A stretch of 9,054 nt of DNA from an uncultured Anaerolineaceae bacterium (lineage in GTDB: Bacteria; Chloroflexota; Anaerolineae; Anaerolineales; Anaerolineaceae), in the NCBI GenBank assembly GCA_937894825.1, contig CALCQT010000378.1, positions 1 through 9,054 on the forward strand, written 5' to 3'. Of this stretch, positions 1 to 5,862 are shown in pieces (position 1 is the first letter of the stretch; each line of letters starts with the position of its first letter). A program made the translations under genes and the position numbers. The notes beneath the pieces are model-generated. The model saw nothing but the letters and a program-made list of their open reading frames with translations, did no database searches and had not been told where the DNA came from.

Positions 1-236
1 GTTTATCCATGTATCCAACAGATATATTTCCGGTGTGGGTCAAAGTAATGACGTTTACAATATTGCCGGCTGCTTTTTTAGGGGCAGCCCAGGTAAAAGC
101 GGTAAGCATGCAAAGTTTTCCACTTTACTTAATCATTGTTTTTATTCCCGCTATATTATTGATTCTTTCGATTAAATTATTCTATTACGGGTTAAAAAGA
201 TACGAATCGGGATCACACCCATTTTATAAGTTGTAA
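1..236 (+). CDS. ABC-2 type transporter permease, C-terminal fragment (partial at window edge)
   Basis: The frame is open from the window start (codons from position 3) to TAA at 234-236, so only the last 77 residues are present. The methionine at 9-11 is probably internal. The visible segment reads YPTDIFPVWVK, then a hydrophobic stretch ending in GAAQVKAV, then a second hydrophobic stretch (roughly LYLIIVFIPAILLILSIKLFYY), ending in a short basic tail with GLKRYESGS. This pattern (Y-P-x-x-I-F-P, helix, helix, G-L-x-R-Y-x-S-G/A) is typical of the C-terminus of the ABC-2 permease family related to PF06182. Such proteins form the membrane part of an ATP-driven exporter with a separate ATPase. 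The partner genes would lie to the left, outside the window. Family call is by eye; substrate unknown. Confidence 0.7.
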   Translation, partial: LSMYPTDIFPVWVKVMTFTILPAAFLGAAQVKAVSMQSFPLYLIIVFIPAILLILSIKLFYYGLKRYESGSHPFYKL

Positions 237-380
237 TGAGTATTATTGTCTTTGTAATTGCAAAAACGAACAGGAAGTTTCTAAATAATAGCCTTGATAA
301 AGGCTGATCACAGCAATTCGGATTATTGACGACATTATTTTCGAGCAATGCGGAGTCGTAAGTTACATCTCGGGCCGGTC
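237..380. other. Convergent intergenic region between permease and exporter genes
   Basis: This 144-bp gap separates two genes that end toward each other. It is AT-rich and holds no credible gene. The only structure seen is a small hairpin at 290-305 (listed separately). A weak pair of near-identical 11-mers (AGCAATTCGGA at 312 and AGCAATGCGGA at 344) is probably chance. Confidence 0.6.
290..305 (-). terminator. Possible weak terminator hairpin after the exporter gene
   Basis: AGCCTT (290-295), loop GATA, AAGGCT (300-305) form a perfect 6-bp stem with a tetraloop. Read on the minus strand, downstream of the exporter stop, it is followed by a mildly T-rich stretch (TATTATTTAG). There is no T tract on the plus side. 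The stem is short, so this is only a candidate. Confidence 0.3.
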
Positions 381-1619
381 CTATTCCTGCGATTCAGACG
401 CAGTGTCTTCCCGCTTATCGTTATGGGCTTTCTCTGTTATTACCATCGCGACGCCCATTACGACAATTCCGGTCAGGCCAAAAATCAGAAAGATCGTTGG
501 TACGCTTATTTTTAATGTCATGAGACTGATTATGGCTAAAGTGATGGGCAGGGACGCGCTGCCAAATGCGTTGAACAAAGCGCTTACCCGGGATAAATAC
601 ATTTTATCGACCTGCTTCATAAAGCTGACTGTTAGCCGGGTCGAAATAAAGGCTATATTGAAGCCCAAAAGGAAGCCGATTGCCGATAATCCATAAGGGA
701 TAAGCGGTGAATGAGGATATCGGGTGCCCGCGACATATATGATTATGTAAATTGCACCAAGCGAGATTCCATTAAATCCGATCAGTTTTGCATCGGAGGT
801 CACTTTTTTCGAAAAATAAGGGAATACGGCTGCGCCGATAATCATTCCGATCGACAGCAGGATTGAGACACTTGAATGGGTGATGCTCGAAAGCCCGAAT
901 ACTCCGGAAATTAATGGGACCAGGAGCGAATTTAATGGGGCCATCAGACCATTGAGAATTACGACAAACAGGATAAGGTTCCTCACAATCTGCGTTTTTC
1001 TTGAATAGCGCAGCCCTTCAATGAACAGGTCGCGATAATTTTTTATTTTCTCCGGGGTACTGGTGTCTGAAAACGCGGCGGGTTCCTCATTCAGTTTTAT
1101 GGTTGAAATGAACAGCGCCGAAAGAAAGAAGGTCAGCATATCAATGATCATGGCAACACCGACACCAAAAGCGGCTGTGATGACTCCGGCCACGCCAAGT
1201 CCGATCAATTCCGCAACCTTTGAAATGGAACTGTTTTGGGATATAGCTTTGTCAAGATTTTCTTTTTCAACGATTGCCGGGACGAAAGATGCGCCGGCGG
1301 GAACCCGAAAAGCTTCAATTGTCGAGATGAAAAGCGTGAAAATGATCGTCTGAGCAGGGTGGCTGATTCCCAGATAATACATCGCGACCAGCCAGACTAC
1401 CAGAATGCCGCGGAGAATATCGGATTGTATCATCACCCTTTTTTTGCAGGTGAAATAAAATGCGGACCAAAATGCAGAGCCTGTAATATTGTATACGAGC
1501 CACGAGAGCGCTAAAGTTTCAATGGAATCACCGAAACGGTTGATACTGTTGGCAATAACAAGTCTTGTAAAATTAGGTCCCAGTTTTGCCGCGGTCTGTT
1601 TTTTTATTATCTTTGCCAT
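381..1619 (-). CDS. Major facilitator superfamily exporter (MFS_3/EntS-like), apparently lacking TM2
   Basis: A 412-residue membrane protein of the enterobactin-exporter-like MFS group, likely a proton-coupled drug or small-molecule exporter in the cytoplasmic membrane. The N-terminus has the family pattern NRFGDSIETLALSWLVYNITGSAFW (about 27-51, TM1). A stretch reading RVMIQSDILRG (61-71) and the loop GASFVPAIVEKENLDKAIS (109-127) are also typical. About eleven hydrophobic segments follow, to residue 394, with a charged tail. Normally about 30 residues (TM2 and the loop with motif A, G-x-L-x-D-R) separate GSAFW from KKRV; here only SAFYFTC does, with the frame intact. ATG at 1619 has AAGGA about 11 nt upstream. 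It follows the RHH gene by 31 bp, so it is probably co-transcribed and possibly controlled by that regulator. The missing helix makes function doubtful. Substrate unknown. Confidence 0.85.
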   Translation of the reverse strand: MAKIIKKQTAAKLGPNFTRLVIANSINRFGDSIETLALSWLVYNITGSAFWSAFYFTCKKRVMIQSDILRGILVVWLVAMYYLGISHPAQTIIFTLFISTIEAFRVPAGASFVPAIVEKENLDKAISQNSSISKVAELIGLGVAGVITAAFGVGVAMIIDMLTFFLSALFISTIKLNEEPAAFSDTSTPEKIKNYRDLFIEGLRYSRKTQIVRNLILFVVILNGLMAPLNSLLVPLISGVFGLSSITHSSVSILLSIGMIIGAAVFPYFSKKVTSDAKLIGFNGISLGAIYIIIYVAGTRYPHSPLIPYGLSAIGFLLGFNIAFISTRLTVSFMKQVDKMYLSRVSALFNAFGSASLPITLAIISLMTLKISVPTIFLIFGLTGIVVMGVAMVITEKAHNDKREDTASESQE

Positions 1620-1650
1620 GTTTATGCTTTTCCTTTGTGGAAAAATAAGA

Positions 1651-2022
1651 CTAGAGTTGATAATATTTTTTTATTTCCTGACTGCACTGAACTTTTCCGA
1701 AAACATCAATCTTTCTGAAGATTTTTTTTAATAATTCAAGCGGAACATCGTCTTCGATTGTCAGCTTTCCAACAATCATATAATCCTGGTAAGCCATCTG
1801 TTCCACATCCCGTTTGCTGAGTGTTATTGACCCAATTGTGATTGTTTTGGCAACGAACTCTTTGTCGAACCACTCTTTATGCTCGTCCAATTGGCGTTTA
1901 ATAGCAAATCTCAGAAAATCGGTTCTGTTCCCATAGAAACCCTGATTTACAAGATAATCGATCCGTCCCAAGTCAACGACGCTGATGTTAATAGTTATCT
2001 TTTCACTGTTATCTTCGAGCAT
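1651..2022 (-). CDS. Ribbon-helix-helix (CopG-like) transcriptional regulator
   Basis: A 123-residue small protein. Residues 8-48 read as an RHH DNA-binding domain: a beta strand (KITINIS, 8-14), a first helix (VDLGRIDYLVNQGF), a turn GNRTDF (31-36), and a second helix (LRFAIKRQLDEHK). These proteins dimerise and place the paired strands in the DNA major groove. The C-terminal part, 58-120 (KTITIGSITLSKRDVE, then VGKLTIEDDVPLELLKK and DVFGKVQCS), is a beta-rich domain seen in a group of longer RHH proteins; its role is unknown to me. The start is firm: AGGAGG at 2028-2033 lies 5 nt from the ATG. It is the first gene of a unit with the MFS exporter 31 bp downstream, so local control of efflux is a reasonable inference. 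The divergent methyltransferase shares its promoter region. It is not obviously an antitoxin, as no toxin gene is adjacent. Confidence 0.8.
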   Translation of the reverse strand: MLEDNSEKITINISVVDLGRIDYLVNQGFYGNRTDFLRFAIKRQLDEHKEWFDKEFVAKTITIGSITLSKRDVEQMAYQDYMIVGKLTIEDDVPLELLKKIFRKIDVFGKVQCSQEIKKYYQL

Positions 2023-2040
2023 AAATACCTCCTGAAAATC

Positions 2041-2069
2041 ATCTTACCATCTGAGCATATTATGGTCAA
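2041..2069 (-). promoter_or_regulatory. Putative sigma-70-type promoter for the RHH-MFS unit
   Basis: On the minus strand, TTGACC (2064-2069, 5 of 6 to consensus) is followed by a 17-bp spacer and TAAGAT (2041-2046, 4 of 6). Transcription would begin near 2034, leaving a very short leader that still contains the AGGAGG ribosome site at 2028-2033. The tight geometry is plausible but unproven. Confidence 0.45.
2056..2064. promoter_or_regulatory. Short palindrome, candidate operator for the RHH regulator
   Basis: CATATTATG is an exact inverted repeat (CATA, T, TATG) inside the spacer and the edge of the putative -35 box of the RHH promoter. RHH proteins commonly bind short palindromes overlapping their own promoter. 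The site is short and could occur by chance, so this is a weak inference. Confidence 0.25.
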
Positions 2070-2107
2070 CATCTAAAATGATAATAAATCCTTTTTGTAG
2101 GAGTGAA

Positions 2108-2140
2108 ATGCTGGAAACTGAAAGGCCGGATTGGAAATAA
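2108..2140 (+). CDS. Possible 10-codon leader ORF upstream of the methyltransferase
   Basis: An ATG at 2108 sits 4 nt after AGGAG (2099-2103), a better ribosome site than that of the following gene. It opens a 10-residue frame (MLETERPDWK) that stops at 2138-2140, 19 nt before the methyltransferase ATG and in a different frame. It could be a short leader peptide, a remnant of an earlier start region, or chance. There is no obvious attenuator structure or run of a regulatory codon. Confidence 0.2.
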   Translation: MLETERPDWK

Positions 2141-2145
2141 CTGAG

Positions 2146-2151
2146 TATACT
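2146..2151 (+). promoter_or_regulatory. Candidate -10 box for a leaderless methyltransferase transcript
   Basis: TATACT (5 of 6 to TATAAT) ends 8 nt before the A of the methyltransferase ATG at 2160, and that ATG has no Shine-Dalgarno sequence. This spacing would put the transcription start at or next to the start codon, as in leaderless mRNAs. No convincing -35 box is present at the expected distance. Confidence 0.3.
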
Positions 2152-2159
2152 TATGCATC

Positions 2160-3095
2160 ATGAATGATAAAGTGATTTTGCCACAGGTGAATATTCTGAC
2201 CTCTCCCGATTGGCAGGAGTATGCGCTGCTGGACAGCGGCGAGGGGAAAAAACTGGAACAGTTCGGAAAAGTCCGCCTGATCCGGCCGGAAGCGGAGGCG
2301 GTCTGGAACCGAAAGCTGTCGGAGACCGAATGGAATCAGGCTGCGGCGGAATTTATTCCTACCGCTGAAGAAAATGGCGGACATTGGAAAAAGAAGGCCA
2401 GCTTTCCCGCGGAATGGAAAGTTCGTTATAAAGACTTGATGTTTCAGCTGATGCTCTCCAATTCAAAACAGGTCGGTATTTTCCCGGAACAGGCTTGCCA
2501 ATGGGATTGGGTGCGCCAGCAGCTTTCACCGATCGGGCGGTCTGCGCAGGTGCTGAACCTGTTCGGGTACACCGGCGGGATGACGATTGCGGCAGCGGCG
2601 GCCGGTGCGAAAGTGACGCATTTGGACGCCTCCAAAAAAGCCATCCAGTGGGCAAAAGAGAATCAGACGGCGTCCGGTCTGGGCTCGGATTCGATTCGTT
2701 GGATGCTTGATGATGGGTTGAAGTTTGTGCAGCGTGAAGCGCGGCGCGGGAACCGCTATCAGGGAATTATTCTGGACCCGCCCAAATTCGGGCGCGGTCC
2801 CAAAGGCGAAGTGTGGGAGTTTTATAAAAGCTTTCCGGAGTTGATTCAGGCCTGCGGCGAGATTTTGGCTCCGGACGCGCGTTTTTTGCTTGTGACGGCT
2901 TATGCGATCAAGGCTTCGTCACTGACGTTGAATAACGTACTGGCTGAAATCACAGCCAAGTTTGGCGGATTTGTTACAAACGGTGAAGTATGTCTGCAGG
3001 ATCGTTCGGGAGGACGGCTCCTCTCCATGGCGGTTTATGGGCGCTGGCAGAAAGAACGGGATTCTTTACCGAATTTGGAAAGGACAATGGTATGA
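2160..3095 (+). CDS. Class I SAM-dependent methyltransferase (COG1092, RlmI/RlmK-like)
   Basis: A 311-residue protein resembling the catalytic part of 23S rRNA cytosine/guanine methyltransferases such as RlmI and the C-terminal half of RlmL. It probably transfers a methyl group from S-adenosylmethionine to rRNA in the cytoplasm. The N-terminal region has DWQEYALLDSGEGKKLEQFG (17-36). The Rossmann core has KQVGIFPEQ (103-111), the SAM-binding loop NLFGYTGG (133-140), the acidic strand end LDASKKA (155-161), and motif IV ILDPPKFGRG (204-213), the DPPKF signature of this family. The N-terminal PUA domain of RlmI is absent, so RNA recognition must differ. The ATG at 2160 lacks a ribosome site and a stop lies just upstream in frame (2142-2144), so translation may be leaderless or begin slightly downstream. 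It ends in an ATGA overlap with proC. Exact rRNA target unknown. Confidence 0.85.
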   Translation: MNDKVILPQVNILTSPDWQEYALLDSGEGKKLEQFGKVRLIRPEAEAVWNRKLSETEWNQAAAEFIPTAEENGGHWKKKASFPAEWKVRYKDLMFQLMLSNSKQVGIFPEQACQWDWVRQQLSPIGRSAQVLNLFGYTGGMTIAAAAAGAKVTHLDASKKAIQWAKENQTASGLGSDSIRWMLDDGLKFVQREARRGNRYQGIILDPPKFGRGPKGEVWEFYKSFPELIQACGEILAPDARFLLVTAYAIKASSLTLNNVLAEITAKFGGFVTNGEVCLQDRSGGRLLSMAVYGRWQKERDSLPNLERTMV

Positions 3096-3931
3096 GTCAA
3101 AAAGAGCTGGCTGTTATTGGCACGGGTATGATGGGGCAGGCGATTCTTTCCGGTCTGATTCAAAAAGAAGTTTTTTCCCCTGCATCAATCGTCGTTTCGG
3201 ATCCGGATGGGCAAAAAACCGGACGGTTGCAATCGGATTGGGGTGTCTCTGTTGCGGATTCCAATCCGGACGCGGTGGCGGGGGCGAAGATTGTGCTGCT
3301 GGCGGTCAAGCCGCAGTTTTTGAAATCTGTTATGCGGGTATTGAAAGGAAAGCTTTCGCCGGAAAGTCTGCTGATTTCGATTATTACCGGCGTTTCCGTT
3401 GAGACATTGCGGGATGGCTTGGAACATGACGCGATCATTCGTGTCATGCCGAATACGCCCGCTCAGACCGGTGATGGTATTTCCGGTTGGTATGCGGCAG
3501 CGGAAGTTACGATCCAACAAAAAGAGCAGGCCGCCAAAATTCTCTCCGCGCTGGGACCAGCGGTTCTCTTTGAGAAAGAATCTGATCTGGATATTGTCAC
3601 GGCGGTTTCCGGTTCCGGACCGGCTTATGTCTTTCTGTTTATTGAGGCGATGGTTGATGCCGGGGTGCAGATGGGGCTTTCCCGTGCGGTTGCCCAGGAA
3701 CTGGTTGTTCAGACGGTGAAGGGTTCGGCGGCTTATCTGGAAAAAAGAGCGGCGCATCCGGCTGTTCTGCGCAATGAAGTAACTTCGCCGGGCGGGACGA
3801 CAGCGGAGGCTTTGTTTTTCCTTGAGCAGGGCGGGCTGCGCAGTACCGTTGCGCGCGCGATGTGGGCCTGTTATGAACGGTCTGTCGCGCTTGGCGAAGG
3901 ACAATCGCATCGGAAAGGGCCGGTTTCTTAG
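3092..3931 (+). CDS. proC: Pyrroline-5-carboxylate reductase
   Basis: Catalyses the last step of proline synthesis, NAD(P)H-dependent reduction of 1-pyrroline-5-carboxylate to proline, in the cytoplasm, usually as an oligomer. The 279-residue length is normal. The N-terminal Rossmann fold carries the dinucleotide motif VIGTGMMG (8-15). Then come AVKPQ (71-75), RVMPNTPA (117-124), VSGSGPAY (172-179) and the C-terminal signature EVTSPGGTTAEAL (229-241). These define the ProC fold. The frame is open further upstream, to an ATG at 2990, but that extra part overlaps the methyltransferase and is not ProC-like. The chosen ATG at 3092 has AAGGA 7 nt upstream and starts exactly at the GTxxMG-bearing strand. 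It overlaps the preceding stop (ATGA), which implies translational coupling, and is followed after 3 nt by mtaB. Confidence 0.96.
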   Translation: MSQKELAVIGTGMMGQAILSGLIQKEVFSPASIVVSDPDGQKTGRLQSDWGVSVADSNPDAVAGAKIVLLAVKPQFLKSVMRVLKGKLSPESLLISIITGVSVETLRDGLEHDAIIRVMPNTPAQTGDGISGWYAAAEVTIQQKEQAAKILSALGPAVLFEKESDLDIVTAVSGSGPAYVFLFIEAMVDAGVQMGLSRAVAQELVVQTVKGSAAYLEKRAAHPAVLRNEVTSPGGTTAEALFFLEQGGLRSTVARAMWACYERSVALGEGQSHRKGPVS

Positions 3932-3934
3932 CAG

Positions 3935-5209
3935 GTGAAAGTTTTTTTTGATACCGTCGGCTGCCGCTTGAACCAGGCGGAAATTGAACGTTTTGCTTCG
4001 CAATTTCGATCCCAGGGATACGAAATTACCGCGAGCCACGAAGAAGCGGACATTGTTGTGGTAAATACCTGTTCGGTGACCGCAGCTGCGGCGGCGGATT
4101 CACGCAGCAAAATCCGGAGCGCGGGGAAGGATGGTCAGACGAAGATCATTGTCACCGGCTGCTGGTCTGATTTGGAGCCGGAAGCTGCTGCCAGCCTGCC
4201 CGGCGTCATCCGTGTGGTTCCGAACAAGCTTAAAGATACGTTGCCTGCCATTGCGCTGGGTGTTGATCCGGCATTGTTTGATCTTGAACCGCTGAAACGG
4301 GAACCGCTTCCCGGCATTCATGCCCGGACACGCGCATTTCTGAAAGTTCAGGATGGCTGTGACAATCACTGTACTTTCTGCGTGACCAGAATCGCCCGTG
4401 GCAAAGCGCAGAGTGTTTCGGCGGATGAAGTGCTGCGGCAGATTCGTGCGGTTGCGCTGGCCGATGGGAAAGAGATCGTTTTGACCGGGGTAAATCTGGG
4501 CGCCTGGGGACTGGATTTTAATCCGCCGGCGCATCTGGGTGATTTAATGGCAAAACTTCTGGCAGAAACCGATTTGCCGCGCATTCGCCTTTCCTCTTTG
4601 GAATCCTGGAACATTCCTATCTCATTCTTGAATCTTTGGGCCGATTCACGATTGTGCCCTCATTTTCATTTGCCGCTGCAATCCGGCTCAACATCCGTCT
4701 TGAAACGGATGGCGCGCCGCACGACCTTAGCGGAATTCCGTGCGTTGACCAGCCAGGCGCGGATGATTAATCCGGATTTTGCGATCACAACCGATGTGAT
4801 CGTCGGGTTCCCGGGGGAGACGGACGCGGAATTTCAGGAAACAGTGGATTTTATTTGTGAAATTGGTTTTGCCGGCGGACATGTTTTCCCCTATTCCTCC
4901 AGCCCCGGCACCCCTGCCGCGAAAATGAACGGAACCGTGCATGGGCGTATCGTGAAAGAACGGGCCAGGATTCTGCGGGATCTGTTTCAGCAGCAGAAAG
5001 AAGATTTTTACCGGCCGTTTGTTGGGCGGGAAATGGATGTCCTATGGGAAAATGGTCAGGTGTTGCCGAATGGACATTGGGAGCTGCATGGATTGACCGG
5101 GAATTATCTCTCGGTACGAACAGAATCGAGTGCCCGACTGCAGAATACCATTACGCGGACCCGGATGGAAAATTTTGACGGAGTTACGCTGATCGGAACG
5201 GCGCTTTAG
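3935..5209 (+). CDS. mtaB: tRNA (N6-threonylcarbamoyladenosine-37) methylthiotransferase MtaB
   Basis: A radical-SAM enzyme that adds a methylthio group to t6A at tRNA position 37, giving ms2t6A, which supports decoding of ANN codons. The 424 residues show the three-part methylthiotransferase plan. An N-terminal cluster domain has cysteines at 10 (TVGCRLNQ), 46 (NTCSV) and 76 (TGCWS) for one [4Fe-4S] cluster. A radical-SAM barrel has CDNHCTFC (cysteines 142, 146, 149) for the second, with LTGVNLG (183-189), PLQSGS (247-252) and TDVIVGFPGET (286-296). A TRAM-like RNA-binding tail covers about 360-424. After the cluster the sequence is VTRIARGKAQS rather than the common IPYARGRSRS. The start is GTG, 3 nt after the proC stop, with no clear ribosome site, so coupling to proC is likely. 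The stop overlaps the convergent SanA-like gene by 4 bp. The TVGC-RLNQ start separates it from MiaB and RimO. Confidence 0.93.
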   Translation: MKVFFDTVGCRLNQAEIERFASQFRSQGYEITASHEEADIVVVNTCSVTAAAAADSRSKIRSAGKDGQTKIIVTGCWSDLEPEAAASLPGVIRVVPNKLKDTLPAIALGVDPALFDLEPLKREPLPGIHARTRAFLKVQDGCDNHCTFCVTRIARGKAQSVSADEVLRQIRAVALADGKEIVLTGVNLGAWGLDFNPPAHLGDLMAKLLAETDLPRIRLSSLESWNIPISFLNLWADSRLCPHFHLPLQSGSTSVLKRMARRTTLAEFRALTSQARMINPDFAITTDVIVGFPGETDAEFQETVDFICEIGFAGGHVFPYSSSPGTPAAKMNGTVHGRIVKERARILRDLFQQQKEDFYRPFVGREMDVLWENGQVLPNGHWELHGLTGNYLSVRTESSARLQNTITRTRMENFDGVTLIGTAL

Positions 5210-5659
5210 GCTCTTCCTCGCGGCTTTGACGCACGCAGGCTCAACACATCGAATATTGCCCGTAAGGTGGCGGGAATCTCCCTGAGCTCCCACCATAGGA
5301 CGTCATCCAGGCGGTGGTTTTCGTGTGTTGCCGCCACCCCAACCGCATGAATTCCAATGGATCGCGCCAGGAACAAAACGCGCGGTAAATGAAAAGACTG
5401 TGTGATCAGAATTGCCTCCGTCGCTCCAAATTGATCCCGGGCGTTCAGGCAGGTCGCCAGGCTGCGGAAACCATCATGGTCGATCAGGATTTTTTCCGAA
5501 TTGACCCCCATCTCAAGGGCGGTTTTCTTCATTCCCAGTGGTTCATCGTAATAAATCCAGCGGTTTTCTCCGCTGAGAAGGATCTGTTTGGCTTTTCCGG
5601 ATTGTCGGAGCCAGACTGCGCTTTGAACCCGCTCCCGGAGCACTTTGGAAAGCGTGCCA

Positions 5660-5667
5660 TTTTTTTT
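5660..5667 (-). repeat. Homopolymer A8 (minus strand) at the frame break
   Basis: Eight consecutive T on the plus strand (A on the coding strand) lie exactly where the SanA-like gene changes frame, within codons GGAA...ATGG. Loss of one A restores the family reading frame. Runs of this length are common sites of indel error, of replication slippage (phase variation) and of transcriptional slippage. Confidence 0.85.
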
Positions 5668-5770
5668 CCAACCCGGCCCCCAAAACAATTGCGACAGGCT
5701 GCTCGGGGACAACATCGGGCGGAAAAATGAATTTTCGACTCCAAACTAGCAGTGCGATCCGGATAACAAA

Positions 5771-5797
5771 TATAATAATTGCCGATAATAGTATAAT
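5771..5797 (+). promoter_or_regulatory. Possible -10 boxes for the kinase gene
   Basis: Two exact TATAAT hexamers occur at 5771-5776 and 5792-5797, upstream of the kinase start at 5863. Neither has a convincing -35 element at 16-18 bp. They also lie in codons for an isoleucine-rich membrane helix on the other strand, so chance is a real possibility. Only 41 bp separate the divergent starts, so a kinase promoter must overlap the SanA-like gene. Confidence 0.3.
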
Positions 5798-5862
5798 GAC
5801 AAAGGTTGGCGCATGCTCCATGATGGTCAACCATACCACAGAAGAAGGAATTTGGAGCGAAG

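Larger units (their letters stand above)
5206..5821 (-). pseudogene. SanA/ElyC/YdcF-like DUF218 membrane protein, frameshifted at an A8 run
   Basis: Two overlapping frames together make one DUF218 protein. The first frame (ATG at 5821, or GTG at 5839) gives MEHAP, one hydrophobic membrane helix (FVIILLSAIIIFVIRIALLVW), then FPPDVVPEQPVAIVLGAGLEKK. It then runs off into unrelated sequence and stops at 5543. The second frame (stop at 5206) continues the family pattern: NGTLSKVLRERV, KQILLSGEN, SLATCLNARDQFG, LITQSFHLPRVLFLARSIGI. The switch lies at the run of eight A residues (minus strand) at 5660-5667. With seven A the sequence reads GAGLEKNGTLSKVL and the protein is 204 residues, normal for SanA-like proteins. 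DUF218 members are linked to envelope integrity and exclusion of large antibiotics; exact chemistry is unsettled. It may be a true break, a sequencing error, or slippage. Neither start has a good ribosome site. The stop overlaps mtaB by 4 bp. Confidence 0.8.

Noticed and set aside
312..354. Near-direct repeat AGCAATTCGGA / AGCAATGCGGA
   Set aside because: Only two copies with a mismatch and 21 bp between them; no symmetry or adjacent recombinase, so chance is likely.
1063..1353. Plus-strand open frames inside the exporter gene
   Set aside because: Shadows of the MFS gene; no ribosome sites and no recognisable motifs.
1651..2022. RHH gene as antitoxin of a toxin-antitoxin pair
   Set aside because: No small toxin-like gene lies beside it; the neighbour is a transporter and the protein is longer than typical RHH antitoxins.
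2990..3091. Upstream in-frame extension of proC to an ATG at 2990
   Set aside because: It overlaps the methyltransferase coding end, is not ProC-like, and the ATG at 3092 has a proper ribosome site and begins at the conserved first strand.
3185..4039. Long open frame (284 codons) on the minus strand opposite proC
   Set aside because: It lies entirely antisense to a well-supported proC and the start of mtaB, has arginine-rich low-quality composition, and matches no family I recognise.
5668..5715. ATG at 5715 as the start of an independent 169-residue SanA-like protein
   Set aside because: The residues between this ATG and the A8 run are in the wrong frame for the family; the other frame encodes the expected membrane helix and VLGAGL motif.
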